Assembly: GCF_004014715.1 (NCBI RefSeq) | Contig: NZ_CP034835.1 | Span: forward strand, 3,224,001-3,288,000 | DNA from: Pseudoalteromonas sp. R3 | GTDB taxonomy: Bacteria > Pseudomonadota > Gammaproteobacteria > Enterobacterales > Alteromonadaceae | Length of the DNA stretch: 64,000 nt | Direction of reading: 5' to 3' | Shown: positions 21,126 through 31,028 of the stretch, in pieces | How positions within the stretch are numbered: the first letter of the stretch is position 1 | Layout of the letters: every line of letters starts with the position of its first letter | The notes under the pieces: generated by a model | Databases searched by the model: none | Seen by the model: the letters and a program-made list of their open reading frames with translations, nothing else | Told to the model about the DNA's origin: nothing | Translations under genes and position numbers: made by a program

Positions 21126-21767
21126 AACGCTTAACCTGTTGGATTTGAATAACACCTCACACTAACACATCTGACCAGTTAGTTCAGCCCTGTTTGTTGG
21201 TTTATTTACTCACCTTTTACAATGAATATCATTGTATTAGGTCAGATATCAGAAGGTTACAAACTTATAATTGCCTTTTTCACAACAATATAAATACCAG
21301 GCAGGCTCACCCTGACAGCATCCTTGTATTTATATCATACCCAAAAAAATCGCCTGCCAAGTTTGCACAGCAAAGATATAAAATATTTCATAGCATGGCA
21401 GCCAGGTACAATTGTTTTTCCTCTAATTGACTGCAAACTTCACTTCACACCTTCGTGATCCACCCGACATATTTTATAATAAACAAAGGCATAGGATGGA
21501 TTTTACATTATTCAGAACCGTTCTAATAAAAAGCACTTTATCCCTATTTTTTAAGTAAACCTGGAGCTTTCTTTCATAAAAACAAAATTGGAACGATTCA
21601 AGAACAAAGATTTAAAACAATCAACAAAAAACAACAAGTCTGTATGTCTCTAATACTTTGACTAAAGATAAAACTTGTCATTTTTTGCAATTAACGACTT
21701 TAATTATGGACGACAATATAATGAAAAGTACGCCACGGATGACGCCTCTTTCGAACTTGGTGATTCT
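21126..21767. other. long intergenic region between the DUF4442 and chemoreceptor genes
   Basis: About 640 AT-rich bases. Short open frames here (for example 21194-21430) lack ribosome sites and look random. The only clear element is the Fur-like palindrome at 21218-21236. Promoters for both divergent genes should lie here. Confidence 0.5.
21218..21236. promoter_or_regulatory. Fur-box-like palindrome
   Basis: TACAATGA-ATA-TCATTGTA is a perfect 8-3-8 palindrome. It matches the 19-base Fur consensus at about 13 positions, including the AATGA/TCATT core. It lies 93 bases upstream of the DUF4442 start and 532 bases upstream of the chemoreceptor. No iron gene is adjacent, so the assignment is uncertain. 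Confidence 0.4.
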
Positions 21768-23779
21768 ATGAAACTCAGTAACAAACTCTACTCAGCCTTT
21801 GGTGTTCTTATTGTGCTGATGGTGATGTCCAGTACACTCGTCTGGTTTAAAGTCGCCACCGAAACGGCCCGGGCTCAGGAAGTCACAGGCGATGATCTTC
21901 CAGGCATGATCCTCTATAGCCGTTTACTCGACACTGAACACCAGCTTAAAAGTGCAGCGCTCGAATATATGAACGGGGATACCAGTAAAAAATCCACGTT
22001 TAACGAGGTATTTCGAAAGTTCAAAGAAGTACACACGGAGTTATACCGCTATGAATCCGCCAAGCAGGCTGACCGGGAAAAAATGGCCCATATTCTCAAA
22101 AGCATTACCACGTATCATCAGCGCGTCAATCAGGATGTTTTTGGTCGCTATGACCCCGATGCCTACCAGCGTATCAAAACCCGGGTGGACCGTCTTGAGT
22201 CGACCACAGGAGAGCAGCTAGAAGCTCTGCTGGATAAGCTTAAAGAGCAGGAGTTTAGCGATGCCATGCAATCAACCGATTTGCAGGAGTCACTTAACGA
22301 TGACTTGCCAGGTGTCCGTTACTATTTAGAGCTTGTCGATGAAGCCGGCGATATGATAGCCGCGATTATTTCACATACAACGGGTAATACGAATGCAGAA
22401 GCTGACTTTAATGACGACGCTGCCAGCTTTGAAGAATACCTGAATTTATTGATACCGCTTGAGCAAAAGCCAAATGAGCTGCAAGATATCGCGACCATCA
22501 AACGCTTATACAAAACGATACGTGACGAGGCGACTGTCGTGTTTAGTAGCTATGACCCGACGGCCTTTAAACAAGCCACTGCAATGCTCAGCGAACTGGA
22601 CAGAAAGTATATTCAGGACATAGCAAAAATCCTCGACGTATCTGCGAAAGAAGAAATCGATGATGCAACAGGCGCACTGGAACTGTTGGTTGAGGGACTC
22701 AATTCGACGTCTATCGTGATTATTGTGATCACACTGATCGCTGCGATTCTCGGTATCGCCATTGCTTATATCATTAGCCACTCAATCGTATCCAGACTCA
22801 ATCAAGTACTCGGCGTGGCTGAGCGGATCAGTGCCGGTGATATCTCTGACAGAGATATTATGCACAAAGGCCAGGACGAAATTGACGGTCTGGCGGAAGC
22901 CACCAACAAAATGGCTCGCTCTTTAAACGAATTATTGCACTCTATTGCTCAGGTGGTAGATGATGTACGCACCTCTAGCCATGATATTGCCGAAGCCAAC
23001 GACCAAATCGCCTCGCGCAGCCGCTCATCTGCCGATCAATCAACTCAGGTTGCTACGGCCATTGAAGAAATGAGCGCCACAGTCTCAGAGGTTGCATCAC
23101 AAAGCCAGGTAGCAGCCAGCCACGCCGATCAGGCGCGTACACTGGCCTCAGGAGGCGGAGATACCGTCGGACAAACCGTCAGTAAGATTAAAACGGCCTC
23201 ACAAAACGTGCAGAAAACCGCTGAAAACGTGACCCACCTGGGCGAACTAAGTAGCCAAATAGGAAACGTGATTGGCGTGATTGGCAGTATTGCCGAGCAG
23301 ACCAACCTGCTCGCCTTAAACGCGGCAATTGAGGCTGCGCGAGCCGGCGAACAAGGCCGTGGTTTTGCGGTGGTTGCCGATGAAGTCAGAACGCTTGCTG
23401 AGCGCACCTCAAAAGCGACAGAGGAAGTGGTTTCAACAGTTCAGTCAATTCAGTCGCAGACCGAACATGCCGTCAACTCAATGCAAAACAGCGTGTCTCA
23501 GGTTGATCAAAGTGTGTCTATGGCGGAAGCTGCGGGGCTCAGCTGGATGATATCGTTCGCGGTGCGTCTGAGATTGCCGCCATGATCCAGTCGATAGCGA
23601 CAGCAACAGAGGAACAATCAGTCGTTGCTGGAGAAATGGCTCAGGATATCTCGAAGATAGAGCAATCAAGCCAAAGCTCACTACAGGATACTCAGGTTGC
23701 GGCTTTGTCTGCACAGCAGCTCAATAAACAAGCCGAGCAACTGGCTCAGTTAGTGCGTAAGTTCAGACTCAGAACTTAA
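21768..23779 (+). CDS. methyl-accepting chemotaxis protein with HBM sensor domain (one-base frameshift)
   Basis: The start at 21768 ([11 protein letters not shown]) leads directly into the first membrane helix; a second helix lies near residue 310. The periplasmic part holds two helical modules, each opening with Asp-Asp-Leu-Pro-Gly, as in helical bimodular (HBM) sensors like McpS of Pseudomonas putida. HAMP follows, then a signalling domain with the conserved tip [20 protein letters not shown]. The frame breaks at GGGG 23534-23537: one more G joins the tail from 23582 in frame and gives about 670 residues. No CheR-binding pentapeptide is seen at the C-terminus. The ligand cannot be read from sequence; known HBM receptors bind organic acids. 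Confidence 0.85.
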
Positions 23780-23962
23780 TCACTCCGCCCATCAAATATT
23801 TCGATATATCACTAACCGGGGCCCAGAGTAGCACCGGTTAGTGATAGAGACCTTCATTTTTGTCTGCACAGTGATACACTGCCCCTCCCTTTTCCCGGCA
23901 CACCTGTCGCGAAATGTACATCGGCCTTAGTGAGGCTAGTTTATAAAATATAAGGACAATAT

Positions 23963-25300
23963 ATGAATAACAAAGTGACTTTGATCGGTCTTTTGCTGAT
24001 CTCCTCTTCCGCAGTAGCTCTGGACGCAGACACTATTTCAATCACTGACGCGCGTTTTGGTGCCGTTGCCAACGATAATCGTGACGACTCTGCACAAATT
24101 CAGGCAGCCATTGATTACGCAGTACAAAACGATAAAAGTGTCTACATTCCTGCTGGTACATTTAATATTTCTAGTACTTTGGATGTAACACGTGTCAAGG
24201 GCTCGCATAATTCACGAATTAAACTGTATGGGGAAAAGCGCAACCTGTCCAGACTGACCACCAGTGCCAACATCAGTCTGCTAAAAGTGGCGCACAATGT
24301 TGAGGTGCATGATCTGGCTCTGGTGCAGACGGCAAGCTTTAAACAAGGCACCGCGATTGATATCCCTTTCGCCTCTTATCGCTCTAATTTTTCTAAGCTG
24401 GATATTTCCGGGTTTGATAATGGTATTTACGGTAAATGGGTGATCTGGAGTCGCTTTGAAGATCTGTTTATTGCCAACGTTAATAGCGGTATTCATTTAC
24501 ATGGTAATGGCAGTGATCCTGCATACTGGAACATAGAACCTAACGGTTGGTTTAACAATGTCAACGTGTTCGATAATATCTATGTTGAGGGATCACACAC
24601 AGGCCTTAAACTTGCAGCCATGGGCAGTAATATCACCAATTCAACTGTTCAGAATTCTCAGGTCGGTGTTGAGATATATGGCCCGGCGGATCACCATACC
24701 TGGAACAACCAAATCAGTAACTTTTATGCTGAAGGCGTCAAAACCGTATTCAAGGTCAAAAACTCAAGAACTCTGGATATCAATGGGGTATTTGCTCAGG
24801 GTGGACCAAGTAATAACCGTGCCTATACAGTTATTGATGCCAACAATGGCGGTATTATCACAGTCAATGGTATGACAGGCCAGGACTGGTGGAGCCATAA
24901 CGTGATTCTGAAAAACACCACAGTCAAAGGTCACGTACCAGCCATTGGTGGCACAACCTCTGCAGACTCAGGATCAACCTATTTGCCAGGTAAACTGACA
25001 GCCAGTATCAGCTTACCAGCAAACAGTAGCTGGGTTGCGTTACCTGCATATATGACCATAGCGGGTAACAGCGCTTATAAAATCATGATCTCCGGTATTC
25101 GGGATGGCTATGAGCCAGTTTTGGAAGAGTACGCAATTTTCAACTGGAATGGTGCCAGTCAGTACGCTAAGGTACATCAGATTGCCGGTATTGGCCGCAT
25201 CAAATTCAAGGTCGATGGCGGCAAACTATACGCCAAGCTGGATTACAATGGTGGTGGCGGATTGTCTGGTGGCAAGGTAACGTTAGAGCGCATCCACTAA
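23963..25300 (+). CDS. secreted parallel beta-helix protein (pectate-lyase-superfamily fold)
   Basis: The 445-residue product has a signal peptide ending near AVA-LDA. It then has the typical opening of pectate_lyase_3-type proteins: DARFGAVANDNRDDSAQIQAAIDYA, here noted as the FGA-x4-NRDDSAQIQ core. Beta-helix rungs follow to about residue 330. The last 110 residues form a separate beta-rich domain beginning near KLTASISLP, perhaps a binding or trimer-tail domain. Relatives include polysaccharide lyases, glycosidases and phage tail-spikes. No catalytic residues can be assigned by eye. It is probably an extracellular polysaccharide-acting protein. Confidence 0.75.
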   Translation: MNNKVTLIGLLLISSSAVALDADTISITDARFGAVANDNRDDSAQIQAAIDYAVQNDKSVYIPAGTFNISSTLDVTRVKGSHNSRIKLYGEKRNLSRLTTSANISLLKVAHNVEVHDLALVQTASFKQGTAIDIPFASYRSNFSKLDISGFDNGIYGKWVIWSRFEDLFIANVNSGIHLHGNGSDPAYWNIEPNGWFNNVNVFDNIYVEGSHTGLKLAAMGSNITNSTVQNSQVGVEIYGPADHHTWNNQISNFYAEGVKTVFKVKNSRTLDINGVFAQGGPSNNRAYTVIDANNGGIITVNGMTGQDWWSHNVILKNTTVKGHVPAIGGTTSADSGSTYLPGKLTASISLPANSSWVALPAYMTIAGNSAYKIMISGIRDGYEPVLEEYAIFNWNGASQYAKVHQIAGIGRIKFKVDGGKLYAKLDYNGGGGLSGGKVTLERIH

Positions 25301-25342
25301 ACACAGCTAAAGTTGTATGCAACTGACGGTGCTAAGTTGAGT

Positions 25343-25366
25343 AAAGGTAGCCGGATGGCTACCTTT
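25343..25366. terminator. bidirectional terminator
   Basis: AAAGGTAGCC and GGCTACCTTT form a 10-base stem around GGAT in the gap between the convergent beta-helix and dnaE2 genes. Confidence 0.8.
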
Positions 25367-25463
25367 GTCTGTTTCATTCAATTTGCTTTTTGCTGTCAAC
25401 TCGATAGGTCTGCGTACTACATATGACAACAAGGCCTGCCACCAGCTCTGCATTCATATTCGT

Positions 25464-28400
25464 TCAATGAAAGTCCCGAGACTTACTATGCAAGGCACCC
25501 AGGACCTCACTGCGGTCAATCAGCCGACCAGCGATAACATGGATCACCTCGCCCTCTTTTTCAACAATGCCTTTTACTTCCAGTAGCTTAGCACTGAGAT
25601 AAGCCTGCTTTTGGGCACGTGCAGTACCCGCCCATACCACCACATTAATATTGCCTGTGTCATCTTCAAGCGTAAAAAAGGTCACCCCACCTGCGGTGCC
25701 CGGCGCCTGCTTGCCAGTCACAATCCCTATTACGGTCACCAGAGATTTATGCCGACAAGCACTGAGCTGCGCCATGCGAGTAAAACGCCCCAGTTTACCA
25801 GCCTTGTCGAGCAGCGTTACCGGATGTTGCCCCAAAGTGAGACCCAATGCGGCATAGTCTTCCACCAGATCGTCCATGTCATCTGGCTGAAAAACACAAG
25901 ATTGCGATTCCGCCAACGAATGTGCACCGTCAACCTCTGTGCGTATGGCAAATAAAGGTAAGGTCTGCTCCTGATCCATCAGTGTCCAACGGGCCGAATA
26001 ACGATCGCCCTGTAACGCTTTAAGCGCATTGGCAGACGCCAGACACTCCAGCGCATTACCAGACAATCCTATGCGCTGTAGCTCAGCCATATTCTGAAAC
26101 CCTTTACCCGGGCGAGCAGCCAGTAACTGCTCGGCACTATAACGCTGTAAGCCTTTTACCAAGCGTAGTCCAAGTCGAATCGCAAATCTCTGCTGTTGCT
26201 GGCAAATATAATGATCGTACTCAGAGGCATTGACACAAACAGGCAAAACCTCAACCTGATGGCGTCTGGCATCCTGGATCAACTGAGAGGCACTGTAAAA
26301 TCCCATTGGCAGGCTGTTTAATAGTGCGGTATAAAACATCGCCGGATAGTAGTGTTTCAACCAGGCTGATGCATAAGCCAGCACAGCAAAGGACGCGGAA
26401 TGACTTTCCGGAAATCCATATTCGCCAAAGCCACAGATCTGCTCAAAAATACGCTCGGCAAAACTCACCTCATAACCGCGCTGTTGCATGCCATTGATCA
26501 GTTTTTCTTTGAACTGCATTAGCTCACCACTTTTTTTCCACGACGCCATTGCCCGGCGCAGTTGATCCGCCTCCCCACCAGAAAAGCCCGCCGCGACCAT
26601 CGCCAGTTTAATCACCTGCTCCTGAAAGATAGGAACACCCATAGTGCGAGACAACACAGACTTCACCTCCTCGGAAGGGTAAGTCACGGCTTCTTCACCG
26701 TTGCGACGCTTTAAGAAAGGGTGCACCATATCTCCCTGAATGGGCCCGGGTCTGACAATGGCAATTTGAATCACTAAATCGTAATAACATGCCGGCTTTA
26801 GCCGAGGCAGCATACTCATTTGTGCACGAGACTCAATCTGAAACACGCCAACAGTATCTGCCCGCTGAAGCATTTTGTATACCTGAGGGTCATCACCCAT
26901 TCGGGTTAACTCGGCCAAGTCCAGTTGCCTTGATGTGTGCTGTGCGATCAGTGCAAACGTTTTACGAATGGCACTCAGCATACCCAATGCCAGTACATCG
27001 ACTTTAAGCAGTTTAAGGCTTTCAAGGTCGTCTTTATCCCACTGGATCACTGTACGCTCTGCCATCGCAGCATTTTCTATGGGCACCAGGTCATGTAAAG
27101 GACCTGCGGAGATCACAAAGCCACCCACATGCTGAGAAAGGTGACGGGGAAAGCCCATGATCTCTTCAACCAGGCTGATAAAGTGCTGCCCTTTCAGAGA
27201 GTCTGGCTGCAGGCCTAGCTCACTCAGCTGAGTTTGCCAGTTTTGACCACGGTCACGACGGTTCACATTGCGGATAAAATAGTCCAGCTGAGTTGCTTCA
27301 ATTCCCAACGCTTTCCCGACATCTCTGACTGCACTCTTAAAACGATAGCTGATCACCGTTGCAGCCAGCGCGGCGCGCTTGCGGCCATATTTATGGTAAA
27401 TATACTGGATCACCTCTTCACGACGTTCATGTTCAAAATCAACATCTATATCTGGCGGCTCGTTACGTTCTTTACTAATAAAGCGCTCGAACAACACCGA
27501 CACCTGGCGAGGATCTACCGCAGTGATCTCCAGGCAGTAACACACCACCGAATTAGCTGCCGAGCCCCGCCCCTGATACAAAATCGCTTTGCTACGCGCA
27601 AAACGTACCAAATCATGAATGGTGAGAAAAAAGTAGGGATAGTCCAGCTCCTCAATCAGTGCCAGCTCTTTGGTAATGATCTCAGCTATCTCTGACGGCA
27701 CGCCTTGTGGAAAGCGCGCTTTTTGCCCACTTTTTACTAAATCGCGTAAATGCTGCATCGCCGTTTTTCCCGAGGGCACCAGCTCTGCCGGATACTGATA
27801 ACGCAAAGAGTCCAGATTAAAGTGACAGCGCTTGGCTATGCGTAAAGATTCTGCCAGCCAGGGAGCTTTAAATAGCTTGCTGAGTTTTTCACGGCTGCGC
27901 AATGCGCGCTCCGCATTCACCAACAACCTTCCTTTGACTTGTTCAAGTGGCAGGTTAAGCCGGATTGCAGTCAATGTCTGTTGCAGCCTGAGTCGCTCAC
28001 TGTTATGCATTAACACGCCGCCACATGCTGTAATGGGTAACTGATGGCGCACAGCTAATGCCTCGCAGTGGGCAATAAAGCGTTGTTCCTGATTTACTAA
28101 ATGACGCTGTATACCCACCCAACTACGATGTGCATGATGACGTGTCAGCCAGGCTCCCCAGTGCTCATCTCGATCATCTCCCTTAGGTAACCAGATAAGC
28201 AGGCAGTGACGTAACGACAATAAATCCCATTCGGCCAGCTGATAGTAGCCTTTTTCGGCACGCCGCCTGGCATTGGTGATCACCCGGCATAACTCACTGT
28301 AGGCGGTTTTATCCGGACAAAGTAGCACCACATCCAGTGACTCAAAACGCATCAGACTGCCTACAATTAGTTGTAAATCAAGTTGCTGATCCCTGATAAG

Positions 28401-28661
28401 CGTATGCGCTCTGACCACTCCAGCCAATGAGCATTCATCAGTGATGGCAAGCGCGCTATAAGCGAGAAAATCAGCCTGACGCACCAGTTCCTCTGGTCTC
28501 GATGCGCCCTCCAAAAAAGAGAAGTTAGTTTGACAAAACAGCTCTGCATAACCAGGCAGCTTGGCGCCTCCGGGTGGCTCCCTCGTCCCCTGGCCAAGCG
28601 TCTGCGTTATCCTCTGCGAAGAAACGGGTAAAGCGAACATAGTTGACTTCTTTGCAGCCAT
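25464..28661 (-). CDS. dnaE2: error-prone DNA polymerase DnaE2 (ImuC)
   Basis: This is the catalytic subunit of the SOS mutasome, which copies past DNA lesions and causes damage-induced mutation. The 1065-residue product has the N-terminal PHP domain (YAELFCQTNFSFLEGAS, with the variant used by DnaE2), the C-family polymerase palm with PDIDVDFEHERR, and GRGSAANS. A C-terminal OB fold lies near residues 960-1040. I place the start at 28661, where ATG overlaps the TGA of imuB (TGATG), so translation is coupled. The longer frame to 28715 lies inside imuB. It is the last gene of the imuA-imuB-dnaE2 operon under a LexA box. Confidence 0.95.
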   Translation of the reverse strand: MAAKKSTMFALPVSSQRITQTLGQGTREPPGGAKLPGYAELFCQTNFSFLEGASRPEELVRQADFLAYSALAITDECSLAGVVRAHTLIRDQQLDLQLIVGSLMRFESLDVVLLCPDKTAYSELCRVITNARRRAEKGYYQLAEWDLLSLRHCLLIWLPKGDDRDEHWGAWLTRHHAHRSWVGIQRHLVNQEQRFIAHCEALAVRHQLPITACGGVLMHNSERLRLQQTLTAIRLNLPLEQVKGRLLVNAERALRSREKLSKLFKAPWLAESLRIAKRCHFNLDSLRYQYPAELVPSGKTAMQHLRDLVKSGQKARFPQGVPSEIAEIITKELALIEELDYPYFFLTIHDLVRFARSKAILYQGRGSAANSVVCYCLEITAVDPRQVSVLFERFISKERNEPPDIDVDFEHERREEVIQYIYHKYGRKRAALAATVISYRFKSAVRDVGKALGIEATQLDYFIRNVNRRDRGQNWQTQLSELGLQPDSLKGQHFISLVEEIMGFPRHLSQHVGGFVISAGPLHDLVPIENAAMAERTVIQWDKDDLESLKLLKVDVLALGMLSAIRKTFALIAQHTSRQLDLAELTRMGDDPQVYKMLQRADTVGVFQIESRAQMSMLPRLKPACYYDLVIQIAIVRPGPIQGDMVHPFLKRRNGEEAVTYPSEEVKSVLSRTMGVPIFQEQVIKLAMVAAGFSGGEADQLRRAMASWKKSGELMQFKEKLINGMQQRGYEVSFAERIFEQICGFGEYGFPESHSASFAVLAYASAWLKHYYPAMFYTALLNSLPMGFYSASQLIQDARRHQVEVLPVCVNASEYDHYICQQQQRFAIRLGLRLVKGLQRYSAEQLLAARPGKGFQNMAELQRIGLSGNALECLASANALKALQGDRYSARWTLMDQEQTLPLFAIRTEVDGAHSLAESQSCVFQPDDMDDLVEDYAALGLTLGQHPVTLLDKAGKLGRFTRMAQLSACRHKSLVTVIGIVTGKQAPGTAGGVTFFTLEDDTGNINVVVWAGTARAQKQAYLSAKLLEVKGIVEKEGEVIHVIAGRLIDRSEVLGALHSKSRDFH

Positions 28662-30154
28662 CAGCTGAAAACCCCATGGCAAAACCAACGCTGCTGACGA
28701 TCCCGGAACACCCACAACCAGCGCCCTTGTGTATCCTGGGCCACAAAATAATCTCGCTCAACCTCATGGCCATCCCACCAGCCAGTACAGATCCGCTCAG
28801 GGCCTAAGTGCACATTAATTTTATGCTGCAGTGGCTGGATACTTGGCAGTAAAAAGGCCGGTCTGAGATAGCCCATTTCAGGGTAGAGCAAAGGTGTTTC
28901 CGAAAAATGCTCCCCCGACAAGGGGGCTCCCAGCACACTCAGTGGCGTACAGTACCCAGTTGCCAGCTCAGGACGCGAATCATCACCGGCAGCCAGCCCC
29001 TGCACAGCTCGTTCACCTAATTTAGCCTGCAATACCGCAACCAGACCTGCGGGCGTCATCATGCCGCGTTGCTCGGCAAACAAGTCATGCATCAATTCAT
29101 CTGGCTGACAAATCTGAGCGACTTTCAGCCCTATTGCCTGCACCGGACCACTGAGTGTCACTGAGCTGAGTTTGAGGTTGCATAAGTTCAACCACAGGTC
29201 GGCCCGATCTGTGCCCTCTGCACGACCCACTTCAAGCTTCAAGGGTTCTGCATCACGCTGATACAAAGTCAGTATTAGTTGCCTGGCATGCCGATTACGT
29301 AACCGTAAAAACTGCTCCTGTTGCACCAAGAGTTTAAGCAGCGGTTTATTCAGCCAATCCAGGTTTTCTATGTCATATAACAGTGGCAGATAGCGTTCAA
29401 ACTCAGCCTCGGGTTGATAGAAAGTGACAGGGTGAGGTACTTTCCCTCGTAACCTGGACACATACTGTACCAGCTCGCAGTCAAAGCGTTTTCCAAGCTC
29501 CACCAGGGGTAAGGCAAACAAGTCTCCAACTGTTTTAAACCCCACACGTTGTAACCGTTCAAGCTGCTTAGCTGGCAGTGATAACACCACCAACGGCAGA
29601 CCATGCAGGGCTTTTTCAAGCACCTCTGGGTCCTGAGTTGCCAAAGCGCCATGCTGTTTTGCCAGCAACCGGGCAGCCTCCGGAGAGTAGCCAAATGCAA
29701 ACCGATAAGTAAAAGACTGTGTATCCAGATGTGAGCGCAGCGTGCTCAGGTAGTGAGATAAATCCAGGTACATGGCTAGCATACCACTGACTTTCAGTAA
29801 TACACCCTGAGGCGCAAACAGGGCTATATCTGCCGTGATCAAATACAACCACTGCGCAATTTCACGAATCGTCCGGCTTTCATCAACTTCATCATAGGGG
29901 TGTACAACCAGCTCTCGACTTCGTGCCGCCGCAGCGGCCAGCCCCATGCCCGCCGAAATTCCCAATTGCTGAGCCGCCTGATCCAGTTGCATCACCCTGT
30001 TGTCTCGTCCACCTACAATGATGCAGGGGCGGGATAGCTCAGAGGTTATAACGTCAAGCTCTGTCTCATCAGGTTTTTGCGTTTGCTCTGCAATTTTCAG
30101 TTTATCGAGCTGAATAGCAGGAAAGTGTAAATACAACCACAAAGTCACTGCCAC
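28661..30154 (-). CDS. imuB: Y-family-like mutasome protein ImuB
   Basis: The 497-residue product resembles Y-family polymerases (LWLYLHFPAIQLDKL at the start, finger/thumb region with HhH around residue 200). It lacks an intact set of palm acidic residues, as is known for ImuB. In other bacteria it acts as hub, binding the sliding clamp, ImuA and DnaE2. The start is GTG at 30154, overlapping the last base of the imuA stop (TAGTG). The end overlaps dnaE2 by three bases. Confidence 0.92.
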   Translation of the reverse strand: MAVTLWLYLHFPAIQLDKLKIAEQTQKPDETELDVITSELSRPCIIVGGRDNRVMQLDQAAQQLGISAGMGLAAAAARSRELVVHPYDEVDESRTIREIAQWLYLITADIALFAPQGVLLKVSGMLAMYLDLSHYLSTLRSHLDTQSFTYRFAFGYSPEAARLLAKQHGALATQDPEVLEKALHGLPLVVLSLPAKQLERLQRVGFKTVGDLFALPLVELGKRFDCELVQYVSRLRGKVPHPVTFYQPEAEFERYLPLLYDIENLDWLNKPLLKLLVQQEQFLRLRNRHARQLILTLYQRDAEPLKLEVGRAEGTDRADLWLNLCNLKLSSVTLSGPVQAIGLKVAQICQPDELMHDLFAEQRGMMTPAGLVAVLQAKLGERAVQGLAAGDDSRPELATGYCTPLSVLGAPLSGEHFSETPLLYPEMGYLRPAFLLPSIQPLQHKINVHLGPERICTGWWDGHEVERDYFVAQDTQGRWLWVFRDRQQRWFCHGVFS

Positions 30155-30849
30155 TACCTGCCTGCAAAATACTGCCGCGCAACATCTGGCACTGGTTTAC
30201 TCTGGGTATGAAATTGCTCAGTCAGCTCAGGCCAGTGCAACGACATATCCAGTGCAAACTGGGACTGAGCCCAGCCACCTTTGCGCTTTTTAACTGTGAT
30301 ATTCAAACCTTTAATATGTGGACTAAGTCCCAGGCTTAAAGAAACCGGCAAGGTGCCCTCGCCTTGGTGTTCACGGCGTAAAAGATACAGACACGCCTCA
30401 CCAGTCTGAGCTGCCAGCTGCAAACGCTTGACCTGATGCACCTGTAGCGCTCCATGCCATATCAATACACTGTTGCAGGCACCGCTTTTCAGGCACTGCT
30501 CTGCAGCCCATAGTGCTTCTTGTGGGCACCCGGGTGTGATCTCCAGCAGCTTACTGGTGTCCATTCCGATGCGCTGTAAAGCGTCAGCATTCAGGCGAGC
30601 CGGCGGGTTAATGACCGCAGTTAAACCATTTTGCTGCATCAGGCTGGGCAATAACAACCTCAGCTCACCAATACCCAGCTCTGTATGCAAATCCACTACA
30701 CCCACTTTAGGAAAGCCACCCTGTAAATGTTTATCCAGTTCTGTATATCCTGTCGCCGTGAGCGCTTTACTGTGTTGCTGGCGCCCAATCAACCCTGAGC
30801 CCTGCCAAACCAAATCCTGACGCTGTAATCGTTCAATTAAATTGCTCAT
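30154..30849 (-). CDS. imuA: SOS mutasome protein ImuA
   Basis: The 231-residue product is a RecA-like protein of the ImuA/SulA-like family: LTATGYTELDKHLQGGFPKVGVVDL is the usual start of its domain, here noted by its TGYTELDKHL core. It supports ImuB and DnaE2 in translesion synthesis. I choose ATG 30849 (MSNLIERL), which follows GAGGTG, over an in-frame upstream start at 30861 that would fall next to the LexA box. It is the first gene of the operon. Confidence 0.92.
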   Translation of the reverse strand: MSNLIERLQRQDLVWQGSGLIGRQQHSKALTATGYTELDKHLQGGFPKVGVVDLHTELGIGELRLLLPSLMQQNGLTAVINPPARLNADALQRIGMDTSKLLEITPGCPQEALWAAEQCLKSGACNSVLIWHGALQVHQVKRLQLAAQTGEACLYLLRREHQGEGTLPVSLSLGLSPHIKGLNITVKKRKGGWAQSQFALDMSLHWPELTEQFHTQSKPVPDVARQYFAGR

Positions 30850-30862
30850 AACACACCTCAAA

Positions 30863-30897
30863 CTGTATATTTATACAGTATAATTACTGTTGACCAA
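30863..30897 (-). promoter_or_regulatory. LexA box overlapping the imuA promoter
   Basis: CTGTATATTTATACAG at 30863-30878 is a near-perfect LexA (SOS) box; CTGT and ACAG are intact. On the minus strand a -35 TTGGTC (30892-30897) and a -10 TATAAA (30870-30875) are 16 bases apart, so the -10 sits inside the box. LexA bound here would block RNA polymerase. The box is 14 bases upstream of imuA. Confidence 0.92.
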
Positions 30898-31028
30898 AGT
30901 GCAAGCATGCTGTGTATCTCGCAGCAGGCAAGCCCACTAAAAAGCCACAGAGAGCACATAACGGTTAATCCAGATCAAGCAGTGACAGCCAGAGTCAGCT
31001 AAAGTAACAAAGACAACAGGAGCGTATT

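Noticed and set aside
21194..21430. A 78-residue ORF in the gap upstream of the chemoreceptor
   Set aside because: No ribosome site, overlaps the Fur-like palindrome and has low-complexity sequence; probably random.
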